Positions 29,437 to 42,100 of a DNA stretch of 64,000 bases are shown here, piece after piece. A program made the translations under genes and the position numbers. The first letter of the stretch is position 1. Each line of letters begins with the position of its first letter. The notes below the pieces were generated by a model, which made no database searches, was not told the origin of the DNA, and was given only the letters and a program-made list of their open reading frames with translations. The DNA is from Enterobacter sp. 638 (lineage in GTDB: Bacteria > Pseudomonadota > Gammaproteobacteria > Enterobacterales > Enterobacteriaceae), in contig NC_009436.1 of assembly GCF_000016325.1 (NCBI RefSeq), forward strand, positions 1,550,001 through 1,614,000, in the 5' to 3' direction.

Positions 29437-31185
29437 ATGCATAACGACAAAGATCTCTCCACGTGGCAGACCTTCCGCCGACTCTGGCCGATGATTGCAC
29501 CCTTTAAAACAGGTCTGCTCGTGGCGGGTGTTGCATTAATCCTCAACGCAGCAAGCGATACCTTTATGCTATCGCTCCTCAAACCGTTACTGGACGACGG
29601 TTTTGGTAAAACGGATCGCTCAGTGTTGCTATGGATGCCTCTGGTGGTTATCGGGCTGATGATCCTTCGCGGCGTGACCAGCTATGTCTCTAGCTACTGC
29701 ATCTCCTGGGTATCAGGCAAAGTGGTGATGACCATGCGTCGTCGACTCTTCAGCCACATGATGGGGATGCCCGTTGCTTTCTTCGATAAGCAATCTACCG
29801 GCACCTTACTGTCGCGTATCACTTATGATTCCGAGCAAGTGGCGTCGTCATCTTCAAGTGCGCTGATTACCGTCGTACGTGAAGGGGCTTCGATTATCGG
29901 CCTCTTCGTTTTGATGTTCTATTACAGCTGGCAGTTGTCGATCATCCTAATCGTCCTGGCACCCATTGTTTCAATCGCTATTCGCGTCGTATCCAAGCGT
30001 TTTCGTAGCATCAGTAAGAATATGCAGAATACGATGGGGCAGGTGACGACCAGTGCCGAGCAAATGCTGAAAGGCCACAAAGAGGTATTAATCTTCGGTG
30101 GGCAGGATGTCGAAACTAAACGCTTTGACAAGGTCAGCAACAAAATGCGTTTACAGGGGATGAAGCTGGTTTCAGCCTCTTCAATCTCGGATCCGATCAT
30201 TCAGCTGATTGCCTCTCTGGCTCTGGCATTTGTTCTTTATGCTGCCAGCTTCCCAAGCGTTATGGAGACATTAACTGCGGGCACGATAACTGTGGTGTTC
30301 TCATCGATGATTGCTCTGATGCGCCCGCTGAAATCATTGACCAACGTTAATGCCCAGTTCCAGCGCGGTATGGCGGCATGTCAGACGCTGTTCAGTATTC
30401 TGGACTCCGAACAGGAAAAAGACGAAGGCAAACGTGTTATCGAACGCGCTCACGGTGATGTGGAGTTCCGCAATGTGACCTTCACCTATCCTGGCCGCGA
30501 AATCCCTGCCTTGCGCAATATCAACCTGAGCATTCCAGCAGGTAAAACAGTTGCGCTTGTCGGACGTTCAGGATCAGGTAAATCGACGATTGCCAGCCTG
30601 ATGACCCGTTTCTACGATATTGATGAAGGTGAAATTCTGCTGGACGGTCATGACCTGAGAGAGTACACGCTTCAGTCGCTGCGTAATCAGGTGGCGCTGG
30701 TCTCTCAAAATGTCCATCTTTTCAACGATACGGTAGCCAATAACATCGCTTATGCACGTACGGAAGAGTACAGCCGTGAAGCAATCGAAAATGCGGCGCG
30801 TATGGCTTATGCGATGGACTTCATCAACAAGATGGATAACGGTCTCGACACCATTATCGGCGAGAACGGCGTGTTGCTTTCAGGCGGTCAGCGTCAGCGA
30901 ATCGCGATAGCTCGCGCGCTGTTGCGCGACAGTCCGATTCTGATTCTGGATGAAGCAACCTCTGCGCTGGATACCGAGTCTGAGCGCGCGATTCAGTCGG
31001 CGCTGGATGAACTGCAGAAAAACCGTACATCGCTGGTGATTGCACACCGCTTGTCCACGATCGAGCAAGCCGATGAAATCGTCGTGGTGGAAGATGGCTT
31101 GATCGTCGAGCGTGGAAGCCATGCGGATCTTATCGAGCAACGCGGCGTCTATGCGCAGCTTCATAAAATGCAGTTTGGCGCATGA
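29437..31185 (+). CDS. msbA: Lipid A-core flippase, ABC transporter MsbA
   Basis: A 582-residue half-transporter, homodimeric in the inner membrane, flipping core-lipid A to the periplasmic leaflet using ATP. Six membrane helices lie in residues 1-320 and the nucleotide-binding domain in 330-582. Walker A is GRSGSGKST (376-384, K382), the signature LSGGQ (481-485), Walker [13 protein letters not shown] (D505-E506) and the H-loop IAHRLST. Its stop overlaps the lpxK start by 4 nt (ATGA), implying translational coupling of two essential lipid A genes. Confidence 0.99.
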   Translation: MHNDKDLSTWQTFRRLWPMIAPFKTGLLVAGVALILNAASDTFMLSLLKPLLDDGFGKTDRSVLLWMPLVVIGLMILRGVTSYVSSYCISWVSGKVVMTMRRRLFSHMMGMPVAFFDKQSTGTLLSRITYDSEQVASSSSSALITVVREGASIIGLFVLMFYYSWQLSIILIVLAPIVSIAIRVVSKRFRSISKNMQNTMGQVTTSAEQMLKGHKEVLIFGGQDVETKRFDKVSNKMRLQGMKLVSASSISDPIIQLIASLALAFVLYAASFPSVMETLTAGTITVVFSSMIALMRPLKSLTNVNAQFQRGMAACQTLFSILDSEQEKDEGKRVIERAHGDVEFRNVTFTYPGREIPALRNINLSIPAGKTVALVGRSGSGKSTIASLMTRFYDIDEGEILLDGHDLREYTLQSLRNQVALVSQNVHLFNDTVANNIAYARTEEYSREAIENAARMAYAMDFINKMDNGLDTIIGENGVLLSGGQRQRIAIARALLRDSPILILDEATSALDTESERAIQSALDELQKNRTSLVIAHRLSTIEQADEIVVVEDGLIVERGSHADLIEQRGVYAQLHKMQFGA

Positions 31186-32159
31186 TTGCACGCATCTGGT
31201 CCGGAAAATCACCTCTGTGGCTGCTGCTATTGCCGCTTTCCTGGCTGTATGGTCTGGTGAGCGGCCTCATCCGTCTTTGTTACCGAATTGGCATTAAACG
31301 TTCGTGGCGTGCACCGGTACCCGTTGTTGTCGTCGGCAATCTCACGGCCGGGGGAAACGGTAAAACGCCCGTGGTCATTTGGCTGGTGGAACAACTCGCT
31401 CATCGGGGTATTCAGGCTGGCGTTGTGTCACGGGGCTATGGTGGAAAAGCGGAAAGTTATCCTCTGCTGCTGACATCCCAGACCACAACGGAACAAGCGG
31501 GCGACGAGCCTGTACTTATCTTTCAGCGAACCGGTGCTCCGGTTGCTGTTTCACCAAATCGGAGCGAAGCCGTTCAGGTGTTGCTGGCCGCACACCCGGT
31601 TGACATCGTCATTACGGACGATGGCTTGCAGCATTATGCTCTCGCGCGTGACAAAGAAATCGTGGTTATTGACGGCGTGCGTCGTTTCGGTAATGGCTGG
31701 TGGTTACCCGCGGGTCCGATGCGTGAACGAGCGTCGCGACTGCGCACGGTCGACGCCGTAATCGTCAACGGCGGTGAAGCGCTGCCAGGTGAAATTCCGA
31801 TGCGATTAATCCCCAGCCAGGCCGTGAATCTACTGACCGGAGAAAGGCGGGAGGTTTCGCAACTGCCCGCCCTGGTTGCGATGGCTGGGATTGGACATCC
31901 ACCACGTTTCTTTGCGACGCTGGAGCAATGTGGTGCCCATCTTGAAGCCAGGATTCCTCTTGCCGATCATCAGGCTCTTAGCATTGTGGATGTTGACCCA
32001 TTGGTGACCGTTAACCAAAACCTGATCATGACCGAGAAAGATGCGGTCAAATGCCGCGCTTTCGCAAAATCTAACTGGTGGTATCTTCCGGTGGATGCTG
32101 AATTCAGCGGTGAAAAGCCAGAACTCTTGCTCCAGGAACTGATGTCGCTGGTGCGTTAA
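31182..32159 (+). CDS. lpxK: Tetraacyldisaccharide 4'-kinase
   Basis: A 325-residue membrane-associated P-loop kinase that adds the 4'-phosphate in lipid A synthesis. A single N-terminal membrane helix is at about 11-31. The P-loop [11 protein letters not shown] is at 52-62, and TDDGLQHY carries catalytic-site residues. Three residues shorter than E. coli LpxK, with variation at the C-terminus. The start overlaps msbA; the coupling matches E. coli. Confidence 0.98.
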   Translation: MIARIWSGKSPLWLLLLPLSWLYGLVSGLIRLCYRIGIKRSWRAPVPVVVVGNLTAGGNGKTPVVIWLVEQLAHRGIQAGVVSRGYGGKAESYPLLLTSQTTTEQAGDEPVLIFQRTGAPVAVSPNRSEAVQVLLAAHPVDIVITDDGLQHYALARDKEIVVIDGVRRFGNGWWLPAGPMRERASRLRTVDAVIVNGGEALPGEIPMRLIPSQAVNLLTGERREVSQLPALVAMAGIGHPPRFFATLEQCGAHLEARIPLADHQALSIVDVDPLVTVNQNLIMTEKDAVKCRAFAKSNWWYLPVDAEFSGEKPELLLQELMSLVR

Positions 32160-32201
32160 GCGCATGCGGTTCTGGTAGCGCGATGACGAACAGGAAAACG
32201 C

Positions 32202-33431
32202 ATGCCTTTACCGCACCTCTCGCTCCAGGCAGCACGTAATCTGCATCTTGCTGCACAGGGCCTTTTAAAGAAACCCCGCCGCCGTGCGCAACCCTCGGAT
32301 ATTCTCTCTACTGTTCAGCGTATGTCGCTGTTGCAAATCGATACGATCAACATCGTTGCCCGTAGCCCTTATCTCGTCCTTTTTAGTCGCCTGGGCGATT
32401 ATCCTTCCCAATGGCTTGATGACGCGCTGAGTCGGGGAGAACTCATGGAATATTGGGCTCATGAGGCATGTTTCCTGCCGCGAAGTGATTTTGGCCTGGT
32501 CCGTCATCGGATGCTGGCGCCAGAAAAAATGGGCTGGAAATACCGTCAGGAGTGGATGCACGAAAATGCGGACGAAATCGAAAAACTCATTGAGCACATT
32601 CACGAAAACGGCCCGGTCCGCTCAGCAGATTTTGAACATCCCCGCAAAGGCATAAGCGGTTGGTGGGAGTGGAAGCCGCATAAACGCCATCTTGAGGGGC
32701 TGTTTACGTCCGGAAAAGTCATGGTGGTTGAGCGGCGTAACTTCCAGCGAGTTTACGATCTTACTCATCGTGTGATGCCTCACTGGGACGATGCACGCGA
32801 TCTGCTTGATCAAACCGCAGCAGAGGCCGTCATGCTGGAGAATAGCGCCCGTAGTTTAGGCATTTTCCGTGCGCAGTGGCTGGCGGATTACTATCGGCTT
32901 CGACAACCCGTCCTGAAACCGCTGCTTGAATGCTGGCAAGAAAACCAGCGCGTCGTGCCTGTGAACGTGGAAACGTTGGGTGAAATGTGGCTACATGCGG
33001 ATTTATTCCCGCTCTTGCCCCAGGCTCTGGACGGGAAGTTGGGCGCGTCGCACAGTAGCGTATTGTCACCGTTTGATCCCATCGTCTGGGACCGCAAGCG
33101 CGCTGAACAGCTGTTCGGCTTCACGTATCGTCTTGAATGTTACACACCCGCGCCAAAGCGTCAGTATGGCTACTTTGTTTTGCCGTTGCTGCATAAAGGC
33201 CAACTGGTGGGGCGTATGGATGCCAAAATGCACCGAAAAACAGGTGTACTGGAAGTGATCGCTTTGTATCTGGAAGAGGGCGTCAGAGTCAGTTCAGCGC
33301 TGGAAAAAGGGCTTTTCTCCGCACTTAACCATTTCGCCAGCTGGCAAGGGGCACAGCGGGTCAGCCTTTCGCGATTACCCGATCAACTTTTCGACGCGTG
33401 TCGGAGTGGCTGGGAAATAGACATAGCCTGA
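32202..33431 (+). CDS. ycaQ: DNA glycosylase YcaQ/AlkX (interstrand crosslink unhooking)
   Basis: A 409-residue HTH_42 superfamily protein related to Streptomyces AlkZ. E. coli YcaQ (AlkX) excises N7-alkylguanine adducts and unhooks nitrogen-mustard-type crosslinks. Catalytic Q45-x-D47 lies in MSLLQIDTINIV. Winged-helix segments and a C-terminal beta-barrel with PAPKRQYGYFVLPLL and VGRMDAKMHR follow. One residue shorter than E. coli YcaQ, and more diverged in the last third. It lies 42 nt after lpxK and may be cotranscribed. Confidence 0.95.
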   Translation: MPLPHLSLQAARNLHLAAQGLLKKPRRRAQPSDILSTVQRMSLLQIDTINIVARSPYLVLFSRLGDYPSQWLDDALSRGELMEYWAHEACFLPRSDFGLVRHRMLAPEKMGWKYRQEWMHENADEIEKLIEHIHENGPVRSADFEHPRKGISGWWEWKPHKRHLEGLFTSGKVMVVERRNFQRVYDLTHRVMPHWDDARDLLDQTAAEAVMLENSARSLGIFRAQWLADYYRLRQPVLKPLLECWQENQRVVPVNVETLGEMWLHADLFPLLPQALDGKLGASHSSVLSPFDPIVWDRKRAEQLFGFTYRLECYTPAPKRQYGYFVLPLLHKGQLVGRMDAKMHRKTGVLEVIALYLEEGVRVSSALEKGLFSALNHFASWQGAQRVSLSRLPDQLFDACRSGWEIDIA

Positions 33432-33476
33432 AAAAGGAATGTGGTAAGCTTTCATCATTATTGATACGGAGGAACT

Positions 33477-34402
<926 letters not shown>

Positions 34403-34411
34403 TATCCCCAT

Positions 34412-34431
34412 ATCCCCTCACTCGAGGGGAT
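34412..34431 (+). terminator. Hairpin after kdsB
   Basis: ATCCCCTC-ACTC-GAGGGGAT, a perfect 8-bp stem 9 nt after kdsB with no direct T-run. Probable transcript 3' end or stabiliser. Confidence 0.5.
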
Positions 34432-34546
34432 GCTCTACCGCTAGGTTTTCCCTCATTTTTCTTCATCCAAATTGATCTTATCAGGGTGACATCCGTCTGC
34501 GACGCGCTCATTATAAAAGCAGTAGTTTTGATGGGGACAATCTGAT

Positions 34547-35440
34547 ATGGAACAGCTGCGTGCCGAGCTAAGCCACCTGCTGGGTGAACAACTCAGCCGG
34601 GTGGAGTGTGTGAATGAAAAGGCGGACACTTCGCTGTGGTCGCTGTATGACAGTCACGGTAATCCGATGCCGCTAATGGCAAGGAGTTTTTCTTCCCCCG
34701 GTGTCGCCAGACAGCTGGCGTGGAAAATGTCTCTGCTCGCACGTAGCGGAACGGTGCGTATGCCGACCGTCTATGGCGTGATGACACATGAAGAACATCC
34801 CGGTCCGGATGTTTTGTTGATTGAACGGTTGCGCGGTGTTCCCGTTGAGGCACCCGCTCGTACGCCGGACAGATGGGAGCAACTGAAAGACCAAATCGTT
34901 GAAGCGCTGCTTGCCTGGCACCGGCAGGATAGCCGTGGCTTGGTTGGCCCGGTGGACAGCACCCAGGAAAATATCTGGCCTCACTGGTATCGCCAGCGTG
35001 TCGAAGTATTGTGGGGCACGCTCAATCAATTCAGTAACACCGGCCTGACGATGCAGGATAAGCGAATTTTATTCCGCACGCGCGAATGTCTGCCTGCGCT
35101 GTTCGACGGTTTTAACGACAATTGCGTGTTAATTCATGGCAATTTTACCTTGCGTAGTATGCTCAAAGATTCACGCAGCGATCAGCTACTGGCGATGGTT
35201 GGGCCGGGAATTATGCTCTGGGCACCGCGAGAATATGAGCTTTTCCGTTTAAGCGACAGTGGCCTGGCAGAGGGTTTGCTTTGGCATTATCTCCAGCGCG
35301 CGCCCGTCTCGGAATCTTTCCTCTGGCGGCGCTGGGTCTATCTCATGTGGGATGAAGTGGCACAGCTCGTCAACACCGGGCGCTTTAATCGCGCCAATTT
35401 CGATCTCGCCTCGAAATCACTCTTGCCCTGGCTCGCCTGA
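34547..35440 (+). CDS. ycbJ: Kinase-like (APH superfamily-type) protein YcbJ, catalytic motif degenerate
   Basis: A 297-residue protein of unknown function, collinear with E. coli YcbJ. It resembles the aminoglycoside phosphotransferase/choline kinase fold: an N-lobe with VLLIERLRGVPVEA as a hinge-like segment and a C-lobe with CVLIHGNFTLRSML in the place of the Brenner HGD-x4-N motif. The catalytic Asp is N199 and the metal-binding Asn is S204 here, and the later IDWE/DFG-like segment reads VGPGIMLWAPREYEL without Asp. This suggests a pseudokinase or another activity. Its last 24 nt overlap the end of elyC on the other strand. Confidence 0.9.
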   Translation: MEQLRAELSHLLGEQLSRVECVNEKADTSLWSLYDSHGNPMPLMARSFSSPGVARQLAWKMSLLARSGTVRMPTVYGVMTHEEHPGPDVLLIERLRGVPVEAPARTPDRWEQLKDQIVEALLAWHRQDSRGLVGPVDSTQENIWPHWYRQRVEVLWGTLNQFSNTGLTMQDKRILFRTRECLPALFDGFNDNCVLIHGNFTLRSMLKDSRSDQLLAMVGPGIMLWAPREYELFRLSDSGLAEGLLWHYLQRAPVSESFLWRRWVYLMWDEVAQLVNTGRFNRANFDLASKSLLPWLA

Positions 35441-36196
35441 CGATCCTTTCAGCCATTGCCAGAGGCGTCCGAGCGTTTCATAGCCCACGCGATCGCTGTG
35501 CATCAGCCACACCGGTGACGGGATCGCGCGTTCCCATGGGTTCAGAGGCGCATCAACGGCCAGTTGATTAGCTGGCGCGGGGAGAGGATGTAACCCGGCA
35601 TGTTCAAAGAAAATCATCGCGCGGGGTAAATGCGAGGCGGACGTCACCAGCAGGAACGGGGCATTTCCGATGGCCTGTTTCACCGCTGCGGCTTCTTCTT
35701 CCGTATCTTTAGGGCTGTCGAGAGTGATTATCGCCGAGCGCGGCACGCCAAGTGATTCAGCCACGCGCGCCCCGGCTTCTGCGGTACTCACCGGATTGGT
35801 TTTTGCGGGCGCCCCCGTAAAGATCATTTTTGAACCCGGATTCGCCAGCCACAGGCGTATGCCTTCGTTTAAACGCGGCAGACTGTTGTTGATCAAATTT
35901 GAGCTAGGTGCCCAATTGGGATCCCAAGTGTAGCCGCCACCCAGCACCACGATGTAATCCACCTTCTTTTTCCCCTGCCACGTCGGGTACTTATCTTCAA
36001 TAGGGCGCAACAGCCCATCAGCGACAGGTTGCAGGCTCAGCAGCAGCAGCATCAGCCAAGCCGCTGTCATCACGGTTTTTGCCGTTTTCTGAAAACGAGT
36101 CAACCAAAGCATCAGTAGTGCGAGCGCCATCAGCAACAGCAAGAGTGGAAGAGGAAGCATCATGCCTCCAATAACTTTCTTAAGGGTAAAAAGCAT
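35417..36196 (-). CDS. elyC: Envelope biogenesis factor ElyC
   Basis: A 259-residue inner-membrane DUF218 protein. Two membrane helices are at about 14-36 and 42-64, then a cytoplasm- or periplasm-facing DUF218 domain (VDYIVVLGGGYTWDP, ALLVTSASHLPRAMIFFEH-like segment). In E. coli its loss causes lysis at low temperature with a defect in peptidoglycan precursor (undecaprenyl-phosphate) use. It converges with ycbJ (24-nt overlap) and is divergent from cmoM. Confidence 0.96.
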   Translation of the reverse strand: MLFTLKKVIGGMMLPLPLLLLLMALALLMLWLTRFQKTAKTVMTAAWLMLLLLSLQPVADGLLRPIEDKYPTWQGKKKVDYIVVLGGGYTWDPNWAPSSNLINNSLPRLNEGIRLWLANPGSKMIFTGAPAKTNPVSTAEAGARVAESLGVPRSAIITLDSPKDTEEEAAAVKQAIGNAPFLLVTSASHLPRAMIFFEHAGLHPLPAPANQLAVDAPLNPWERAIPSPVWLMHSDRVGYETLGRLWQWLKGSSGEPGQE

Positions 36197-36320
36197 CCTT
36201 TTTGGCTCCTTTTTTGACCATACAGCAGGCGATTACCCGCGATATTACACCAGAGAGGTTCATTCTCCGCGCGGGTGTGACAAAATAGCGGTTTTGCTGG
36301 TAGCGGGTGGAACTCTCCCA

Positions 36321-37097
36321 ATGCGGGATCGCAATTTCGATGACATCGCGGAAAAGTTTTCGCGCAATATTTACGGCACCACCAAAGGGCAGTTGCGTCA
36401 GACGATCCTCTGGCAGGATCTGGATACGCTGCTTGCCACCTACGGTAGCCGAAAGTTGCGCGTTCTCGATGCCGGCGGCGGTGAAGGTCAGACGGCCATT
36501 TTAATGGCCGAGCGCGGTCATCACGTGACGTTTTGCGATCTTTCCGCTGAGATGGTCGCACGCGCGAAACGCGCGGCACACGAGAAAGGTGTGAGCGACA
36601 ACATGCATTTTATACATTGCGCCGCTCAGGACATTGCCCAGCATTTGGAAACGCAGGTTGATCTGATATTGTTTCACGCGGTACTTGAATGGGTCGCTGA
36701 ACCGCAAGCTATGTTAAACACGCTGTGGACTGTGCTAAGCCCCGGCGGCGCACTGTCGCTGATGTTCTACAATGCCAATGGCCTATTGATGCGCAATGTG
36801 CTGGTGGGCAATTTCGGTTATGTGCAGCAGGGCATGTATAAAAAGAAACGACGCACGCTTTCGCCAGATTTTCCGCGCGATCCCCAGCAAGTCTATGGCT
36901 GGCTGGAGGAGATTGGCTGGGAAATTACCGGCAAAACGGGCGTCAGGGTGTTTCATGATTATCTGCGCGATAAACAAAAACAGCATGAATGTCTGGACGC
37001 CTTAACAGAAATAGAAACGCGGTATTGCCGCCAGGAGCCGTTTGTGAGCCTTGGCCGCTATATACACGTCACCGCGATTAAAAGCCTGGACCGTTAG
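36321..37097 (+). CDS. cmoM: tRNA 5-carboxymethoxyuridine methyltransferase
   Basis: A 258-residue class I SAM methyltransferase (formerly SmtA) that methylates cmo5U34 to mcmo5U in wobble-position tRNAs. SAM motif I is [23 protein letters not shown] is motif IV-like. I chose the ATG of [13 protein letters not shown] by match to the family. An upstream in-frame ATG at 36162 would add 53 residues overlapping elyC that the family lacks. It is followed by mukFEB, 28 nt downstream, and is probably in the same transcript (smtA-mukFEB in E. coli). Confidence 0.96.
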   Translation: MRDRNFDDIAEKFSRNIYGTTKGQLRQTILWQDLDTLLATYGSRKLRVLDAGGGEGQTAILMAERGHHVTFCDLSAEMVARAKRAAHEKGVSDNMHFIHCAAQDIAQHLETQVDLILFHAVLEWVAEPQAMLNTLWTVLSPGGALSLMFYNANGLLMRNVLVGNFGYVQQGMYKKKRRTLSPDFPRDPQQVYGWLEEIGWEITGKTGVRVFHDYLRDKQKQHECLDALTEIETRYCRQEPFVSLGRYIHVTAIKSLDR

Positions 37098-37125
37098 GCT
37101 TACACCGCAGATGCAAGGAAAACCT

Positions 37126-38448
37126 ATGAGTGATTTTTCCCAGACAGTCCCCGAACTGGTTGCCTGGGCCAGAAAAAACGATTTCTCCATCGCGCTGCCG
37201 GTCGACAGACTCTCTTTTCTGCTGGCTATTGCCACGCTGAACGGCGAGCGCCTGGATGGTGAAATGAGCGAGGGTGAACTGGTGGATGCCTTCCGCCATG
37301 TGAGTGATGCGTTTGAGCAAACCAGCGAAACCATTAGCGTGCGTGCCAACAACGCAATTAACGATATGGTGCGTCAACGTCTGCTGAACCGCTTTACCAG
37401 CGAGCAGGCCGAAGGCAACGCCATTTATCGTTTGACGCCTCTGGGCATCGGTATCACGGATTATTACATTCGTCAGCGCGAGTTTTCTACGCTGCGCCTT
37501 TCCATGCAGCTGTCGATCGTTGCGGACGAACTCAAGCGTGCAGCGGATGCGGCGGATGAAAATGGAGATGAATTCCACTGGCATCGCAACGTTTATGCTC
37601 CGCTGAAATACTCTGTCGCCGAGATTTTTGACAGCATCGATCTGACCCAGCGCTTGATGGATGAGCAGCAACAGCAGGTGAAAGACGACATCGCGCAGTT
37701 GCTTAATAAAGACTGGCGTGCCGCGATCTCCAGCTGTGAACTTTTATTGTCAGAAACCTCCGGTACGCTGCGAGAACTGCAGGATACGCTGGAAGCAGCA
37801 GGCGATAAGCTCCAGGCCAATTTGTTGCGCATCCAGGATGCGACGATGGCGCATGACAATCTGCATTTCGTCGACAAGCTGGTGTTCGATCTGCAAAGTA
37901 AACTCGACCGTATTATAAGCTGGGGTCAACAGTCGATTGACCTGTGGATCGGCTATGACCGTCACGTACATAAATTTATCCGTACCGCGATTGATATGGA
38001 TAAAAACCGTGTGTTCGCGCAGCGTCTGCGTCAGTCGGTACAAACCTATTTCGATGCGCCATGGGCGCTGACCTACGCCAATGCCGACCGTCTGCTGGAC
38101 ATGCGTGACGAAGAGATGACGCTTCGCGATGAAGAGGTCACCGGTGAACTGCCGCCGGATCTGGAGTTTGAAGAGTTCAACGAAATTCGTGAACAGCTTG
38201 CGGCCATGATCGAAGAACAGCTGGCGGTCTATAAATCCAGACAAGTGCCGCTAGATCTTGGTCTCGTGGTGCGCGACTATCTGGTGCAATACCCGCGTGC
38301 GCGCCATTTCGATATTGCCCGCATCGTCGTCGACCAGGCCGTGCGTCTGGGCGTCGCGCAAGCAGATTTCACCGGACTGCCGCCAAAATGGCAGCCGATT
38401 AACGATTACGGAGCCAAGGTACAGGCGCATGTCATTGACAAATATTGA
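37126..38448 (+). CDS. mukF: Chromosome partition protein MukF (kleisin)
   Basis: A 440-residue kleisin subunit of the MukBEF condensin. The N-terminal winged-helix dimerisation domain (about 1-115) and helical middle (120-290) bind MukB necks; the C-terminal winged helix (about 330-440) binds MukB heads. Near-identical to E. coli MukF, same length. The start at [11 protein letters not shown] follows AAGGAAAACCT; further upstream ATG lies within cmoM and is not family-like. It overlaps mukE by 20 nt. Confidence 0.98.
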   Translation: MSDFSQTVPELVAWARKNDFSIALPVDRLSFLLAIATLNGERLDGEMSEGELVDAFRHVSDAFEQTSETISVRANNAINDMVRQRLLNRFTSEQAEGNAIYRLTPLGIGITDYYIRQREFSTLRLSMQLSIVADELKRAADAADENGDEFHWHRNVYAPLKYSVAEIFDSIDLTQRLMDEQQQQVKDDIAQLLNKDWRAAISSCELLLSETSGTLRELQDTLEAAGDKLQANLLRIQDATMAHDNLHFVDKLVFDLQSKLDRIISWGQQSIDLWIGYDRHVHKFIRTAIDMDKNRVFAQRLRQSVQTYFDAPWALTYANADRLLDMRDEEMTLRDEEVTGELPPDLEFEEFNEIREQLAAMIEEQLAVYKSRQVPLDLGLVVRDYLVQYPRARHFDIARIVVDQAVRLGVAQADFTGLPPKWQPINDYGAKVQAHVIDKY

Positions 38449-39133
38449 ACAAATGATGCCAGTTAAGCTGGCCCAGGCGCTGGCGAATCCGTTATTTCCA
38501 GCGCTGGATAGCCAATTGCGTGCCGGTCGCCACATTGGCCTTGATGAACTGGATAATCACGCCTTTCTGATGGATTTCCAGGAGTATCTGGAAGAGTTTT
38601 ACGCCCGCTATAACGTGGAGCTGATCCGCGCGCCGGAAGGTTTCTTCTATCTGCGCCCGCGCTCAACCACGTTGATCCCGCGTTCGGTTCTTTCCGAGCT
38701 GGATATGATGGTGGGCAAAATTCTTTGCTATCTCTATCTCAGCCCTGAGCGTCTGGCCAATGAGGGGATTTTCACCCAGCAAGAGCTGTACGATGAGCTG
38801 CTGACCCTGGCAGAAGAGGGCAAGCTGCTGAAGCTGGTGAACAATCGTTCCACCGGTTCAGATCTCGATCGTCAGAAATTACAGGAAAAAGTGCGCTCTT
38901 CCCTGAGCCGTCTGCGTCGTCTCGGCATGGTGTGGTTTATGGGGCATGACAGCAGCAAATTCCGTATCACAGAAGCGGTTTTCCGCTTTGGTGCTGATGT
39001 GCGTGCGGGCGACGATCCACGTGAAGCGCAGCTGCGCATGATCCGTGACGGTGAAGCCATGCCGGTCGAAAACCATTTGCAGCTCAATGACGAGCCTGAA
39101 GAGAGTCAGACGGAAAGCGGGGAGGAAGAGTAA
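38429..39133 (+). CDS. mukE: Chromosome partition protein MukE (KITE subunit)
   Basis: A 234-residue tandem winged-helix KITE protein, dimeric, bound to MukF in the MukBEF complex. The start gives [16 protein letters not shown], inside mukF, with AAGG 10 nt upstream. A shorter 225-residue form starting at the later MPVKLAQ is an alternative used in older E. coli annotation. Acidic C-terminal tail ([14 protein letters not shown]). Its stop codon shares one base with the mukB start (TAATG), so translation is coupled. Confidence 0.97.
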   Translation: MSLTNIEQMMPVKLAQALANPLFPALDSQLRAGRHIGLDELDNHAFLMDFQEYLEEFYARYNVELIRAPEGFFYLRPRSTTLIPRSVLSELDMMVGKILCYLYLSPERLANEGIFTQQELYDELLTLAEEGKLLKLVNNRSTGSDLDRQKLQEKVRSSLSRLRRLGMVWFMGHDSSKFRITEAVFRFGADVRAGDDPREAQLRMIRDGEAMPVENHLQLNDEPEESQTESGEEE

Positions 39134-42100
39134 TGATTGAACGTGGTAAATTTCGTTCACTGACGCTGATTAACTGGAATGGTTTCTTTGCCCGAACCTT
39201 TGATCTGGATGAGCTCGTCACAACGCTCTCCGGGGGTAACGGTGCGGGTAAATCCACCACCATGGCGGCGTTTGTTACGGCGCTGATTCCCGATTTGACG
39301 CTGCTGCACTTTCGTAACACCACTGAAGCGGGGGCCACGAGCGGCTCACGTGATAAAGGTCTGCACGGTAAGCTGAAAGCTGGCGTCTGTTATTCCGTTC
39401 TGGATGTCATCAACTCCCGTCACCAGCGCGTAGTGGTGGGTGTTCGCTTGCAACAGGTCGCGGGCCGTGACCGTAAAGTGGACATCAAACCGTTCGCGAT
39501 TCAAGGTTTGCCGACCTCCGTTCAGCCAACCGCAATGCTGACGGAAACGCTGAACGACCGCCAGGCGCGAGTCCTCTCTCTCCAGGAACTGAAAGAGAAG
39601 CTTGAGGAGATCGAAGGGGTTCAGTTCAAACAGTTCAACTCGATTACCGATTACCACTCACTGATGTTCGATCTGGGCATTGTTGCGCGTCGTCTGCGCA
39701 GTGCCTCGGACCGTAGCAAATACTATCGCCTGATTGAAGCCTCTTTGTATGGCGGTATTTCCAGCGCCATCACCCGTTCGTTGCGCGATTACCTGTTGCC
39801 AGAAAACAGTGGCGTACGTAAAGCTTTCCAGGATATGGAAGCCGCGCTGCGTGAAAACCGCATGACGCTGGAAGCCATTCGCGTCACCCAGTCTGACCGC
39901 GACCTGTTTAAGCACCTGATCAGCGAAGCGACCAACTACGTGGCGGCGGATTATATGCGCCACGCGAATGAGCGTCGGATTCATCTGGATAAGGCGCTTG
40001 AATATCGCCGAGAACTGTTCACCTCGCGTAAACAGCTGGTGGCAGAGCAGTATAAACACGTTGAGATGGCGCGCGAACTGGGCGAACAAAACGGTGCAGA
40101 AGGCGATCTGGAAGCCGATTATCAGGCGGCCAGCGATCACCTGAATTTGGTGCAAACCGCACTGCGTCAGCAGGAAAAAATCGAGCGTTACGAATCCGAT
40201 CTCGATGAGCTGCAGATTCGTCTCGAAGAACAAAATGAAGTGGTGGCCGAAGCTACCGAGATGCAGGAAGAGAACGAAGCGCGCGCCGAAGCCGCTGAGC
40301 TGGAAGTGGATGAGCTGAAAAACCAGCTTGCCGACTATCAGCAGGCGCTTGATGTTCAGCAAACGCGTGCGATCCAGTACACCCAGGCGCTGCAAGCGTT
40401 GCAGCGCGCGAAAGAGCTGTGCCATCTTCCAGATCTAACGCCAGAAAGCGCGGACGAATGGCTGGAGACTTTCCAGGCTAAACAGCAAGAAGCGACAGAT
40501 AAATTACTCTCTCTCGATCAGAAAATGAGCGTGGCGCAAACTGCGCACAGCCAGTTCGAACAGGCTTACCAGTTAGTCACCGCGATCAACGGCCCGTTGG
40601 CGCGAAGCGATGCGTGGGAAGTCGCGCGTGAACTTCTGCGTGACGGTGTAAACCAGCGCCATCTGGCTGAACAGGTTCAGCCGTTGCGTATGCGCCTGAA
40701 CGAACTGGAACAGCGTCTTCGTGAACAGCAGGAAGCCGAGCGTCTGCTGGCTGAATTCTGCAAGCGTTACGGAAAACGTGTCGACATTGACGATCTGGAA
40801 GCCCTGCATCAGGAACTCGAAGCCCGTATTGCCTCTCTTTCTGACAGCGTTTCAAACGCCGGTGAGCAACGGATGTCGTTGCGACAGGAGCTGGAGCAAC
40901 TTCAGTCACGCACTCAGAAACTGCTGCAACGTGCACCAGTCTGGTTAGCCGCGCAAAGTAGTCTCAACCAGCTCAGCGAGCAGTGCGGCGAAGAGTTTGA
41001 ATCCAGCCAGGATGTCACTGAATATTTGCAACAACTGCTGGAACGCGAGCGTGAAGCGATTGTTGAACGCGATGAAGTTGGCGCGCGTAAACGTGCCATT
41101 GACGAAGAAATTGAGCGCTTAAGCCAGCCTGGCGGCGCGGAAGATTCTCGCCTCAATGCGCTCGCTGAACGTTTTGGCGGCGTGCTGCTTTCTGAAATTT
41201 ATGATGACGTGAGCCTGGACGATGCGCCGTACTTCTCTGCGCTTTACGGCCCATCGCGAAATGCCATCGTTGTACCGGACTTGTCCCTGATCGCCGACCA
41301 GCTCGAAGGCCTGGAAGATTGCCCGGAAGATCTCTATCTGATCGAAGGTGATCCGCAGTCCTTTGATGACAGCGTCTTTAGCGTCGATGAGCTTGAAAAA
41401 GCCGTCGTGGTGAAAATCGCCGATCGTCAGTGGCGCTATTCCCGTTTCCCAACGCTGCCGCTGTTTGGTCGTGCCGCGCGCGAAAACCGTATCGAAAGTC
41501 TGCATGCGGAACGTGAAACGCTTTCTGAGCGCTTCGCGACGTTATCCTTTGACGTGCAGAAAACCCAGCGTTTACACCAGTCGTTCAGTCGTTTTATCGG
41601 TAGCCACGTCGCTGTCGCATTCGAGCCCGATCCAGAAGCGGAAATCCGCAAGCTCAACACCCGTCGCGGTGAGCTTGAGCGTGCGATAAGCCTTCATGAA
41701 AACGACAATCAGCAGAGTCGCGTTCAGTTCGAACAGGCGAAAGAGGGCGTAGCAGCGCTTAATCGCATCCTGCCGCGTCTGAATTTGTTGGCTGATGAAA
41801 CGCTCGCTGACCGCGTAGACGAAATCCAGGAACGCCTGGATGAAGCGCAGGAAGCTGCTCGTTTTGTCCAGCAGCATGGGAATCAACTGGCGAAACTTGA
41901 GCCGGTATTGTCCGTTCTGCAAAGCGACCCGGAACAGTTTGAACAGCTGAAAGAAGACTACGCCTATTCTCAGCAGGTGCAGCGTGATGCGCGTCAGCAG
42001 GCGTTTGCTCTGGCTGAAGTGGTGCAGCGTCGCGCTCACTTTGGCTATAGCGACTCAGCGGAAATGCTGAGCGGTAACAGTGATCTCAACGAAAAACTGC

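Noticed and set aside
36162..36320. Upstream extension of cmoM from an earlier ATG
   Set aside because: The extra 53 residues overlap the divergent elyC start and are not found in CmoM proteins.
38258..38428. Upstream extension of mukE inside mukF
   Set aside because: The added residues are out-of-frame mukF sequence and not MukE-like; the start at 38429 fits the family.
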